A stretch of DNA of 64,000 nucleotides from Microbispora catharanthi. GTDB lineage: Bacteria; Actinomycetota; Actinomycetes; Streptosporangiales; Streptosporangiaceae. Location: positions 1 to 64,000 of the forward strand of contig NZ_VDMA02000008.1 in assembly GCF_006334915.2 (NCBI RefSeq), given 5' to 3'. Shown piece by piece: positions 45,506 to 53,732 of the stretch. A program made the position numbers and the translations under genes. The number at the start of each line of letters is the position of its first letter. Within the stretch, counting starts at the first letter, position 1. The notes below the pieces were generated by a model, which worked only from the letters and a program-made list of their open reading frames with translations, had not been told where the DNA came from and made no database searches.

Positions 45506-46213
45506 GTGCTGCTCGACGCCCTTTCCGACCATCTGGAAGGCCTCGCGGCGGAGCGGGGCGGCGTGCTGGGGGTCCTGCCCGGGCTGGTCGCCGACGACTC
45601 CCCCGGCTGGATCCCCGCCGCCGCCCTCGTGCGGGAGCCGTACGAGGGTCTGCTCGCGCTGGTGGACGAGACGGCCGGACGCTGGAGCGCGCCGCGTCAC
45701 GTGGCGGCGGCGCTGCTGTGGAAGACCTACGGCTACTGGCACACGATGCCGATGGCCCTGGGCTGGGGTCTCGGCCGCCGGGTGCCGCTGATGCGCCTGG
45801 AGGACACGCTGGTCAGGCCGTCCGCGGCCGGGGTGACGGTGGCGGCGTCGCGGGTGACGGTGGCCGTGCTCCCCGGTGACCCGCTGGCCGAGGCCGAGGG
45901 CACCGTCGTCGTCCCCGACCTCGCGGCGGCCATCGGGGAGGCGCTCCTGGAGAGCCAGTATCCGTTCGTCAGGGCGCTCAGCACCCTGACCAAGGTGGGC
46001 GAGCGCACCCTGTGGGGGTCCACCGCGGAGGCCTTCGCCCACCCGCTGCTCACGCTCGGGTCGTACGCAGAGGCGGCCCGGCTGCTGGACGAGATCGGGC
46101 CGCCGGTGGCCGGGCTGCTCGTGCCCGACGGTGACGGATACCGCCGCCGCACGTGCTGCCTGTGGGTCACGCTGCCGGACGCCGACCCCTGCTCCACCTG
46201 CTGCGTACGCTGA
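45506..46213 (+). CDS. FhuF-like ferric siderophore reductase (2Fe-2S)
   Basis: 235 residues. It ends with the FhuF cysteine cluster: Cys217-Cys218 in RRRTCCLW, then Cys229, Cys232 and Cys233 in DPCSTCCVR, the unusual C-C-x10-C-x2-C 2Fe-2S ligand set. The WKTYGYWHTMPMALGW region is typical of the FhuF/IucA C-terminal domain. It reduces Fe(III) to release iron from imported ferrioxamine. It lies 15 bp after the GNAT gene and closes the iron operon. GTG start at 45506. Confidence 0.9.
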   Translation: MLLDALSDHLEGLAAERGGVLGVLPGLVADDSPGWIPAAALVREPYEGLLALVDETAGRWSAPRHVAAALLWKTYGYWHTMPMALGWGLGRRVPLMRLEDTLVRPSAAGVTVAASRVTVAVLPGDPLAEAEGTVVVPDLAAAIGEALLESQYPFVRALSTLTKVGERTLWGSTAEAFAHPLLTLGSYAEAARLLDEIGPPVAGLLVPDGDGYRRRTCCLWVTLPDADPCSTCCVR

Positions 46214-46346
46214 GCCGCACATGAGATCTTGACAGTCTCACCGCCGCTGTGTCAGCGTTCCGAGTGCGTGGCCCAGCCGTGGGTTTCACGCTTTTCCATG
46301 CGCGCTGGAAGGTCAATCGGTCAGGTTCCTGACGTGCGTGACTCCT

Positions 46347-46366
46347 CCGCTCCCTGAAGGGAGCGG
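46347..46366. mobile_element. Hairpin of an IS200/IS605-type right end
   Basis: CCGCTCCCT-GA-AGGGAGCGG is a perfect 9-bp stem with a 2-base loop just beyond the TnpB stop. Such hairpins mark the 3' end of IS605 elements and fall in the guide (omega/re) RNA region. Confidence 0.6.
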
Positions 46367-46373
46367 CTTCTCG

Positions 46374-46568
46374 CTAGGCCGCTTCCGCAGCGTCGCGAAG
46401 GGCAAGCCCTGCCGCCGCGTTCACGTCGGCGTGCGCGGTATGCCCGCACGCCGTACACGCGAACTCGGCCTGGGTGACGCGGTTCTCCTTCGCGCAGTGC
46501 CCGCAGCGGGCGCAGGTGCGGGAGGTGTTGGCGGGGTTCACCGCGATCAGCTCGCGACCGGTGCTCAC
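46374..46568 (-). pseudogene. TnpB (IS605 OrfB) C-terminal remnant
   Basis: The frame ending at 46374 encodes ELIAVNPANTSRTCARCGHC, a zinc ribbon completed by ACTACGHTAHADVNAA, with the RuvC-III Asp in ADVNAAAGLAL. This is the last part of TnpB; similarity starts abruptly at 46568, right at the sigJ stop codon (46565-46567), and everything N-terminal is missing. It cannot make an active nuclease. The 3' hairpin of the element survives. Confidence 0.82.
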
Positions 46569-47482
46569 CGCGTCCCGAGACTGCGGGTGGTGCCATCGGC
46601 GACCGCCTGGAGTTTGTCCGGGTTGGCGACGTTGTGGATGGTGGTGATCCGGCCGTCGGTGTCGAAATCGAAGGTGACGGTGGCGATCACACGCCCCGTC
46701 CCGCTGAAGACGATGCCGGGACCGCCGTTGATCTCGACGAGCTCGACGTTCATGTCGGCGGGCTCGATGCCCTGGTAGCTGACGGTGCCGATGGCCGCGA
46801 ACCAGGCGGCCACGGTCGCCGCGCCCACGACCGGGCGCAGGGCCTGGCGGACCTTTCCGCCGCCGTCGGTCCACAGGGTGACGTCCGGGGACAGCAGCTC
46901 CATCAGGGCGTTCACGTCACCGCCGGTCGCGGCACTGAAGAACCGCTCGGTGACCTCACGCTGCCGCGACCGGTCCGTGCGGAAGCGCGGACGCCGGGCG
47001 CGCACATGCTCGCGAGCGCGGTGCGCGGCCTGCCGCACCGCTGCTTCGGAACGCTCGACCGCCTCCGCGATCTCGGCGTGGCTGAAGCCGAAGACCTCCT
47101 TGAGCACGAACACCGCGCGCTCGAGCGGACTCAGCGTCTCCAGCACCACGAGCATCGCCATCGACACCGACTCGGCGTCCGCGACGGCCTCGGCGGTGTC
47201 TGCGCTGGTCAGAATGGGCTCAGGAAGCCACGGCCCCACATAGGCCTCACGCTTGCGCTGGGTGGAGCGCAGCCGTTCCAGCGCCACGTTCGACACGATC
47301 CGCGTCAGGTACGCCTTCGGATCGGCCACCTGCGAGCGGTCGGCCGCCGACCAGTTGATCCAGGCGTCCTGGACCGCGTCCTCGGCATCGGCCGCAGTGC
47401 CGAGGATGCGGTAGGCCACCGAGAACAGCAGGTTCCGATGCCGCACGAACACCTGCTGGTCGAGGTCGGGAGGCTGAATCAT
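46565..47482 (-). CDS. sigJ: ECF41-type RNA polymerase sigma factor (SigJ)
   Basis: 305 residues. Sigma-70 region 2 (HRNLLFSVAYRILGTAADAEDAVQDAWINW), region 4 (LSPLERAVFVLKEVFGFSHAEIAEAVERSEAAVRQ) and a C-terminal SnoaL-like domain (about 175-295) are present, the ECF41 architecture in which the extension regulates activity without an anti-sigma factor. The start overlaps the flavoprotein stop (TGATG at 47480-47484). ECF41 genes typically sit beside oxidoreductases or carboxymuconolactone decarboxylases. The stop joins directly to TnpB debris. Confidence 0.92.
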   Translation of the reverse strand: MIQPPDLDQQVFVRHRNLLFSVAYRILGTAADAEDAVQDAWINWSAADRSQVADPKAYLTRIVSNVALERLRSTQRKREAYVGPWLPEPILTSADTAEAVADAESVSMAMLVVLETLSPLERAVFVLKEVFGFSHAEIAEAVERSEAAVRQAAHRAREHVRARRPRFRTDRSRQREVTERFFSAATGGDVNALMELLSPDVTLWTDGGGKVRQALRPVVGAATVAAWFAAIGTVSYQGIEPADMNVELVEINGGPGIVFSGTGRVIATVTFDFDTDGRITTIHNVANPDKLQAVADGTTRSLGTR

Positions 47483-48690
47483 CACGCCTCCCGCACCCGG
47501 GTGAAGCGGCCCCCGCGGGGCCAGAACGCGCCCGAGGCGGGCATCTTCTTCATGCGGCCCCATGTGGGCCAGGGCGAAGCGGTCACCGTCTCCTTGTATC
47601 GGACCGCGACGCGGCCCGTCAGGTGCAGCCGCCGGGGGCTGTCGTCGGGGTGGGTGAACTGCACGACCGCATCGTTCCTGCCCAGGCTGACCGGCGTGTG
47701 ATAGTAGCCGAAGCGGAACGGCTTGGGCCGCTTGCCCCGCAGCTCCCGGACGATCGAGACCGCGGCGTGCACACCGGTCGGCATGCCGCCCTGGCAGGTG
47801 CCGTGCATGACGCCGTAGCCCTGGCGGATCGCGGCCGCGTCGCCCACTGCGTACACCTCGGGGTGGGACACCGACCGCAGCGTGGCGTCGGTCACGACGC
47901 GGCCGCGTTCGTCGACGGTGAGCCCGGCGGCGGCCGCCAGTGGCGACACCCGCGTACCACTCGTCCACAGGACCGCGTCGGCCGCCACACTCTCCCCGCC
48001 GGCCAGCTCGACCGCGCCGGGCAGCACCTTCACCACCTCGGCCCCGCTGCGGACCCGCACGCCCAGGCGATCGAGCGCGGACCGCAGATAGGCCCTGGCC
48101 TTAGGGTTCATGGCCGCGCCGGGTTCACCCCGGCCCAGCAGCACGACGGTCAGCTCCGGGTGCCGCTCGGCGATCTCCGCGGCCGCCTCGACGCCGGTCA
48201 GCCCACTGCCGACGACCGCCACCGTGCCGCTGCCGAGCCGCGACAGCCGGTCGGCCAGCACTTCGGCGTCCTGGGCGCTGTTCAGGGTGTACGCGTGGTC
48301 CTCGACGCCCGGGACCGCCGCCGTGTCGGCCATGCCCCCCAACGCGTACACCAGCGTGTCGTAGGGGAGGACGCGTTCGTCGTCGATCCGCACGGTCTTC
48401 GCGTCCGCGTCCACCGCCGTCACCCACCCGCGCTCGAAGTGCGCGCCCGTGCCCTCGAGCAGTTCGGGGATGCTCAGCTCGGCGAGCCGCTGCCCGGTCG
48501 CCGTCATGTGCAGCCGCAGCCGCTCGGTGAACCGCTCCTGCGCGTTCACCAGGGTCACCCGCACCTTCTCACTCCGCTTGTCGACCCTCGACGCGAGCTG
48601 GATCGCCGCGGACAGGCCCGCGTACCCCGCTCCCAGGATCACCACTCGGTGCGTGGTGGTCGCCACACCGGCTTCGTGCTGTGCGCTCAT
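47482..48690 (-). CDS. FAD-dependent NADH dehydrogenase-like oxidoreductase
   Basis: 402 residues. Two Rossmann motifs, VVILGAGYAGLSAAIQ for FAD and VAVVGSGLTGVEAAAEIA for NAD(P)H, plus HPEVYAVGDAAAI near the end place it in the type II NADH dehydrogenase/Ndh family. The C-terminal membrane helix of true NDH-2 is not apparent. It is coupled to sigJ, whose sigma factor probably drives this promoter. ATG at 48690 follows AGGAGG. Confidence 0.9.
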   Translation of the reverse strand: MSAQHEAGVATTTHRVVILGAGYAGLSAAIQLASRVDKRSEKVRVTLVNAQERFTERLRLHMTATGQRLAELSIPELLEGTGAHFERGWVTAVDADAKTVRIDDERVLPYDTLVYALGGMADTAAVPGVEDHAYTLNSAQDAEVLADRLSRLGSGTVAVVGSGLTGVEAAAEIAERHPELTVVLLGRGEPGAAMNPKARAYLRSALDRLGVRVRSGAEVVKVLPGAVELAGGESVAADAVLWTSGTRVSPLAAAAGLTVDERGRVVTDATLRSVSHPEVYAVGDAAAIRQGYGVMHGTCQGGMPTGVHAAVSIVRELRGKRPKPFRFGYYHTPVSLGRNDAVVQFTHPDDSPRRLHLTGRVAVRYKETVTASPWPTWGRMKKMPASGAFWPRGGRFTRVREA

Positions 48691-48825
48691 CGTTCCGCCT
48701 CCTCGCTTGACCGTTGACGACCAGCAGATGGAAGCGGGCCACCCGGACGTGACATGCACCCGATGTGATCCCCGTCACAGGTCCCCTCATCAACTAACCC
48801 AATGAAGCGTTTCCGACCTGCGGAC

Positions 48826-48841
48826 TTAACACTTGCGTTAA
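48826..48841. promoter_or_regulatory. Operator-like inverted repeat of the toxin-antitoxin operon
   Basis: TTAAC-ACTTGC-GTTAA is a perfect 5-bp inverted repeat with a 6-bp centre ending 11 bp before the toxin start. It fits autoregulation by the XRE antitoxin. Confidence 0.55.
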
Positions 48842-48851
48842 CCTGCGCGTC

Positions 48852-49230
48852 GTGGCTCAATGGGAAGTGATTCTGGTCGCGGAGGTCGCGGCCTGGTTCG
48901 AAGCACTCGCCGAGGAGGATTGGGATAGTGCGGAGCAGGTCGAGGACGCCATAGACATGCTGGCCGAGGCCGGTCCCGCGCTTGGGCGTCCACTAGTAGA
49001 TCGCATCAAGGGCGCCGAGCTTCACCACCTGAAGGAGCTGCGGCCGGGATCTACGGAGGGGCAGCGAGATCCGCATCCTGTTCGCCTTCGATCCGGTGCG
49101 CCGGGCGGTGCTCTTGGTTGCCGGCGACAAAGCGGGAAACTGGCAGAGATGGTACGACGCTAATATCCCGCTGGCCGAAAAGCGCTACGAGGCTCATCTC
49201 ATCGAGCTGGAGATCAGGGAGTACGAATGA
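48852..49230 (+). pseudogene. RelE/HigB-type toxin with frameshift
   Basis: Frame 1 from GTG 48852 reads VILVAEVAAWFEAL, then LGRPLVDRIKGAELHHLKEL and reaches about 49050. The next frame continues EIRILFAFDPVRRAVLLVAG, then GNWQRWYDANIPLAEKRY to TGA 49230. Together they give a normal phage-derived Gp49/HigB toxin of about 125 residues. Removing one base near ACGGAGGGGCAGC (49051-49063) restores it. The antitoxin start overlaps the restored stop as ATGA. Either the toxin is inactivated or the sequence has a one-base error. Confidence 0.82.
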
Positions 49231-49565
49231 CCTCTGTGAGCTGGGAGGAAACCAAGCGCAGGGCCCGTGAGCGCCGGGAGGCCGCGGGACTGCCGGTGCG
49301 GTCCGAGAAGCAGAAAAGGGCCGACATGGATCGGTTGGCCGCGGAAGTACGCGCGCATCGGCTTGCGGAGATTCGGCAGGAGCAGGATTTGACCCAGCGG
49401 GATGTCGCCGCGCTGATGGGTGTATCCGCTCCCCGGGTGTCGGCGATCGAGCATGGAGAGATCGACCGGGCCGAGGTGTCGACCCTCCGGTCCTACGTGG
49501 AGGCGTTGGGCGGCAGGTTGCGTGTGGTGGCCGACTTCGGAGACACGGAATACACGCTCGCCTGA
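49227..49565 (+). CDS. XRE-family antitoxin (HigA-like)
   Basis: 112 residues. A charged N-terminal helix (about 1-45) is followed by the helix-turn-helix LAEIRQEQDLTQRDVAALMGVSAPRVSAIEHGE (about 46-80) and a C-terminal SYVEALGGRLRVVADFGD, the usual HigA form for HigB/Gp49 toxins. It neutralises the toxin and represses the operon. It is intact although the toxin frame is broken. Confidence 0.88.
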   Translation: MTSVSWEETKRRARERREAAGLPVRSEKQKRADMDRLAAEVRAHRLAEIRQEQDLTQRDVAALMGVSAPRVSAIEHGEIDRAEVSTLRSYVEALGGRLRVVADFGDTEYTLA

Positions 49566-49602
49566 GGGCGGGTTCGAGCCGTGATCGAGGGTGGGAGGCG
49601 GG

Positions 49603-50124
49603 TCAGGCCGGATCGGGTGTGACGGTGGCGGCGATGTGTGCCGCGACCTCTGCCGGGGGGAGGCGCGTCGTGTCGACGACCTGTGCCTCGCGGCTGAGCC
49701 ACGGGAGAGCGTCCTGGTATGCCGTCAGGTGGTTCAGCCGCCATGGCGAATTCAGCGGCGTGTCGCCCTCGATCCTGCGGATGAGCGTGGCCCGGTCGGC
49801 GTGGAGCACGAAGTGGTGCAGCGGGATGCCCGCCGTCTCCAGGCCCGCGCGGATCTCCTGCCAGTAGTCCTCGACCAGGACGGTCTGGGCCAGGACGAGG
49901 GCGCCGCCGACCTGACCGGCCAGTCGTGTGACGGTCTCCACGACGAGCGCCCGCCAGAGCGCCCAGTCCTGGAAGTCCCCGACCTTCGGCAGGCCCGTGG
50001 CATGCGTGAGCATGACGCCCACCTGCTCGGGGTCGAAGAAGTGCGCCCCCGGGATCAGTCGCACGAGTTCCGCCGCCGTGGTGGTCTTCCCCACGCCGAA
50101 CGTCCCGTTCAGCCAGATGATCAC
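49603..50124 (-). CDS. TmrB-like AAA-family nucleotide kinase
   Basis: 173 residues. The P-loop NGTFGVGKTTTAAEL stands at the N-terminus, and FDPEQVGVMLTHATG, ALVLAQTVLVEDYWQEI and HFVLHADRATLIRRIEGD match the TmrB/chloramphenicol-phosphotransferase-like kinases that act on small molecules, including antibiotics. GTG at 50124 overlaps the stop of the small upstream gene (GTGA). The substrate is unknown. Confidence 0.8.
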   Translation of the reverse strand: MIIWLNGTFGVGKTTTAAELVRLIPGAHFFDPEQVGVMLTHATGLPKVGDFQDWALWRALVVETVTRLAGQVGGALVLAQTVLVEDYWQEIRAGLETAGIPLHHFVLHADRATLIRRIEGDTPLNSPWRLNHLTAYQDALPWLSREAQVVDTTRLPPAEVAAHIAATVTPDPA

Positions 50125-50321
50125 AGGGATTCGTTCCGCCGCCGTACGGCGGCGGCCCGGGCGGCGAGCAGCGCGGACAGAGCCTCGCAGTCGTCCGGGG
50201 TGAGCGGCGCGAGAGGGAGCAGATAGAGCCTGCCTCCCGGGCCGTCGACGAGCTCGACCGGCAGGGGACGTGTGGGCACGTCTGTCGGCGCGGTGATGGC
50301 CGGCGCGGTGATGGTGGTCAT
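50121..50321 (-). CDS. Small hypothetical protein upstream of the kinase
   Basis: About 66 residues from ATG 50321. It begins MTTITAPAITAPTDVPTRPL and continues with LVDGPGGRLYLLPLAPLTPD and an Ala-rich basic helix. No family is recognised. The GTGA overlap with the kinase start is the main support for it being real. An upstream start at 50354 is possible. Confidence 0.55.
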   Translation of the reverse strand: MTTITAPAITAPTDVPTRPLPVELVDGPGGRLYLLPLAPLTPDDCEALSALLAARAAAVRRRNESL

Positions 50322-50442
50322 GATGAGGGTGATTCTTCCGCACCCGACCGACAATTCCGCGCCCGCGATGCCCGGCTTCGAGCACCGCCGCAGGCGTGCG
50401 TGCCGGGGCGCTCGAAGCGGCTGTGCTGTCAGAGGGCGGCCG

Positions 50443-51111
50443 TCAGGGGGTGAAACGGTAACCCATGCCCGGCTCGGTGATCAGGTGCACGGGGTGGGCG
50501 GGCTCCTTCTCCAGCTTGCGCCGGAGCTGGGCCATGTACTGCCGCAGGTAGTGCGTCTCCTTGACGTACTGCGCGCCCCACACCTCGCTCAGCAGCTGCC
50601 GCTGGCTGATCAGCTTGCCGGGATTGCGGACGAGGAGTTCGAGGATGTGCCACTCGGTCGGGGTCAGCCGTACGTCGCCGGAGACGGTCTTGTCGGCGAG
50701 GTCGATCACGTGCTCCCCGATCCGTACGCGGGCGGGCTCGCTCTCCCGGGGGCCGGTGCGCCGGGTCACCGCACGGACGCGGGCCAGCAGCTCGTCCACC
50801 CCGAAGGGCTTGGTGACGTAGTCGTCCGCCCCGGCGTCCAGCGCGTCGATCTTGTCCTGGTTGCCGGTGCGCCCCGACAGCACGATGATCGGAACGCTGC
50901 TCCAGCCGCGTACGCCGTGGATGACCTCGACTCCGTCCATGTCGGGCAGCCCGAGGTCCAGCACGATCAGGTCGGGACGCCGGTCCGCGGCCTCGCGCAA
51001 CGCGGAGCCGCCGTCCGCCGCGACGGCGACCTCGTATCCGCGCGCGGCCAGGTTGATCCGCAGCGCGCGCAGGATCTGCGGCTCGTCGTCGACGACGAGG
51101 ATCCGGCTCAC
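50443..51111 (-). CDS. kdpE: Response regulator KdpE
   Basis: 222 residues, OmpR class. The receiver (about 3-115) has VDDEPQ and LIVLDLGLPDMDG with the phospho-Asp, plus TKPF; the winged helix (about 130-222) has DVRLTPTEWHILELLVRNPG and YLRQYMAQLRRKLE. It activates kdp transcription on low potassium. GTG at 51111 overlaps the kdpD stop. Confidence 0.95.
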   Translation of the reverse strand: MSRILVVDDEPQILRALRINLAARGYEVAVAADGGSALREAADRRPDLIVLDLGLPDMDGVEVIHGVRGWSSVPIIVLSGRTGNQDKIDALDAGADDYVTKPFGVDELLARVRAVTRRTGPRESEPARVRIGEHVIDLADKTVSGDVRLTPTEWHILELLVRNPGKLISQRQLLSEVWGAQYVKETHYLRQYMAQLRRKLEKEPAHPVHLITEPGMGYRFTP

Positions 51112-53726
51112 GGCGCCGCACCGCCCATATCGAGAGAACCGCCGAGATCCGGAGAACCGCCGAGCTCCGCCGGGCTTTCGATCACGTCGTGGGTGTGCAC
51201 GGCGACGGGCAGGGCCAGGATCATGGTGAGCCCTCCCCCGGGCGTCTCGTCGGGCGTCAACGCTCCTCCCATCGCCTCGGTCAGTCCGCGCGCCAGGGCC
51301 AGGCCCAGCCCGACCCCGCTGTGGTTGTCCCGGTCCCCCAGCCGCTGGAAGGGCAGGAAGATCCGGTCGTAGGCGTCGCGCGGCACACCGGGCCCACGGT
51401 CGATTATCCGGATCTCGGCCCGGTCGCCGTACCTGCTGGCGGTGACGAGCACGCTCTCCCCGGCGGGGGTGTATCGGACGGCGTTGGCGACGACGTTGGC
51501 GAGCACCCGCTCCAGCAGCGCCGGATCGGCGACGACCTCGGGCAGGTCGGGCGGGGTGTCGATCTTCACCTCGGCGGCGAGCGGCCCGAGGTCGTCGACC
51601 GCCCGGGGCACGATCTCCTCGACGGCGACCGGCTGGGCGGCCACGCCGAGCACCCCCGCCTGCAGGCGGCTCATGTCGAGCAGGTTCGCCACCAGACGGT
51701 CGAGCCTGGCCAGCGACTCGTCCGCGGTCTCCAGCAACTCGGCGCGGTCCTCCGCGGACCACTCGACGTCGGTGGCGCGCAGGCTCTCCACGGCGGCCTT
51801 CGCGGCGGCCAGCGGGGTGCGCAGGTCGTGGCTGACCGCCGCGAGCAGCGCGGTGCGCATCCTGTCGGCCTCCGCGAGCGGCCTGGCCTGCTCGGCCTCC
51901 TCCTCCAGCCGTTCCTGCCGCAGGGCGACGGCCATCTGCGCGGCGAACGCCTCGATCACGCGCCGCTCGGAGGCGTCGAGCAGCCGCCCGCGCGCGGCGA
52001 GCACGAGGTCGCCGTCGATGTCCACGTCGGTGCCGGCGGCGTCCGGGCAGGTGCACGGCTCTCCCCCAGAGGTGGCGACGATCCGCCAGGAGGCGGGGTC
52101 GGACCGGTCGTCCGGCCCCTGCCCCGCCTCGGACCGCCGTTCCAGCAGGGTGACCGAGACCAGGCCGAACGTCTCCCGCGTACGCGCGAGCAGGGAGGGC
52201 ACGGCGGCCTCGCCGCGCAGCACGTGCCCGGCCAGCGCGGACAGGATCTCCGCGTCCGCCCCGGCGCGGGCCGCCTCCCGCGTACGGCGGGCCGCCACGT
52301 CCACGATCATGCTGACCGCCGCCGCGACGAGCACGAAGACGACCAGGGCGAAGAGGTTCTCCGGGTTGGCGATCGTCAGGGTGTGCAGGGGAGGGGTGAA
52401 GAAGAAGTTGAGCAGCAGCGACCCGGCGACCGCCGCCGTGATCGCCGGCCACATGCCGCCGATCAGCGCCACGCCCACGACGGTGGTCAGGAACAGCAGG
52501 ATGAAGCTCGGCAGCGCCAGCGTGCCCCGGAAGGGGAGCAGGACGGCGGTGAGCAGCGGCAGGCCGGTGAGTGCGACGGCCCACCCCGCAAGCCTGCGCC
52601 GCCGGGTGAGCGCCGCCCGCGACCGCTGCGGGCGCTCCCGTCCCTTCTTGACCTGCTCGTGCGTGATCATGTGGACGTCGATCGAGCCGGACCTGGCGGT
52701 CGTCTCGACGCCCACCCCTCTGCTGAAGATCTGGGCGACCCGGCCGCGCCGGGAGGCGCCGAGCACGAGCTGGGTGGCGTTGACGCCCCGGGCGAACTCC
52801 AGCAGCGCCCGCGGCACGTCGTCGCCCACCACCTGGTGGTAGGTGCCGCCCATGCTCTCCACGAGGGCGCGCTGGCGTGCCAGCAGCGCCGGGTCGCCTC
52901 CGGCGAGCCCGTCCGCCCGGGTGACGTGGACGGCGAGCAGGTCGGCGCCCTTGGTGCGGGCGGCGATGCGGGCCGCCCGCCGGACGAGGGTGTCGCCCTC
53001 CGGGCCCCCGGTGAGCGCGACGACGACCCGCTCGCGCGCCTCCCACGTGTCGGCGATGCCGTGCTCGGCGCGGTATCGGTCGAGCTGCTCGTCCACCTCG
53101 TCGGCGAGCCACAACAGGGCCAGCTCGCGCAGCGCGGTGAGGTTGCCGACGCGGAAGTAATTGGCCAGGGCGGCGTCCACCTTCTCCGGCATGTACACGT
53201 TGCCGTGCGCGAGCCGCCGCCGCAGCGCCTCAGGGGTCATGTCGACCAGCTCGACCTGGTCGGCCCGCCGTACGACCTCGTCGGGCACGGTCTCGCGCTG
53301 CGGGATGCCGGTGATGTGCTGGACGACGTCGTTGACCGACTCCAGGTGCTGGATGTTCACCGTGGAGATCACGTCGATCCCGGCGTCGAGGAGCTCGTCG
53401 ATGTCCTGCCAGCGCTTGGCGTTGCGCGAGCCCGGCACGTTGGTGTGCGCCAGCTCGTCGACCAGGGCGACCCGCGGGCGCCGGGCGACGACCGCGTCGA
53501 CGTCCAGCTCGGTGAAGGCCGCCCCCCGGTACGTCAGGGTCCTGCGGGGAACGATCTCCAACCCCTCCAGCAGTCGCGCGGTGCGTACGCGACCGTGGGT
53601 CTCCACCAGGCCGACCACGACGTCCGTGCCGCGCTCCCTGCGGCGGTGCCCCTCGCAGAGCATGGCGTAGGTCTTGCCGACCCCGGGTGCCGCGCCGAGG
53701 TAGATCCGCAGCCGCCCGCGTGGCAT
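51108..53726 (-). CDS. kdpD: Sensor kinase KdpD
   Basis: 872 residues. The N-terminal KdpD domain has P-loop GAAPGVGKTYAML (11-23) and VDELAHTNVPG; then come a universal-stress-like domain, four closely spaced membrane helices (DUF4118), a GAF-like part and the kinase core, with His633 in AAVSHDLRTPLAAAKA and G-boxes IIDRGPGVP and GVGLGLAL. It senses K+ and phosphorylates KdpE. It lies 6 bp after kdpC. Confidence 0.96.
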   Translation of the reverse strand: MPRGRLRIYLGAAPGVGKTYAMLCEGHRRRERGTDVVVGLVETHGRVRTARLLEGLEIVPRRTLTYRGAAFTELDVDAVVARRPRVALVDELAHTNVPGSRNAKRWQDIDELLDAGIDVISTVNIQHLESVNDVVQHITGIPQRETVPDEVVRRADQVELVDMTPEALRRRLAHGNVYMPEKVDAALANYFRVGNLTALRELALLWLADEVDEQLDRYRAEHGIADTWEARERVVVALTGGPEGDTLVRRAARIAARTKGADLLAVHVTRADGLAGGDPALLARQRALVESMGGTYHQVVGDDVPRALLEFARGVNATQLVLGASRRGRVAQIFSRGVGVETTARSGSIDVHMITHEQVKKGRERPQRSRAALTRRRRLAGWAVALTGLPLLTAVLLPFRGTLALPSFILLFLTTVVGVALIGGMWPAITAAVAGSLLLNFFFTPPLHTLTIANPENLFALVVFVLVAAAVSMIVDVAARRTREAARAGADAEILSALAGHVLRGEAAVPSLLARTRETFGLVSVTLLERRSEAGQGPDDRSDPASWRIVATSGGEPCTCPDAAGTDVDIDGDLVLAARGRLLDASERRVIEAFAAQMAVALRQERLEEEAEQARPLAEADRMRTALLAAVSHDLRTPLAAAKAAVESLRATDVEWSAEDRAELLETADESLARLDRLVANLLDMSRLQAGVLGVAAQPVAVEEIVPRAVDDLGPLAAEVKIDTPPDLPEVVADPALLERVLANVVANAVRYTPAGESVLVTASRYGDRAEIRIIDRGPGVPRDAYDRIFLPFQRLGDRDNHSGVGLGLALARGLTEAMGGALTPDETPGGGLTMILALPVAVHTHDVIESPAELGGSPDLGGSLDMGGAAP

Positions 53727-53732
53727 GGCCGC

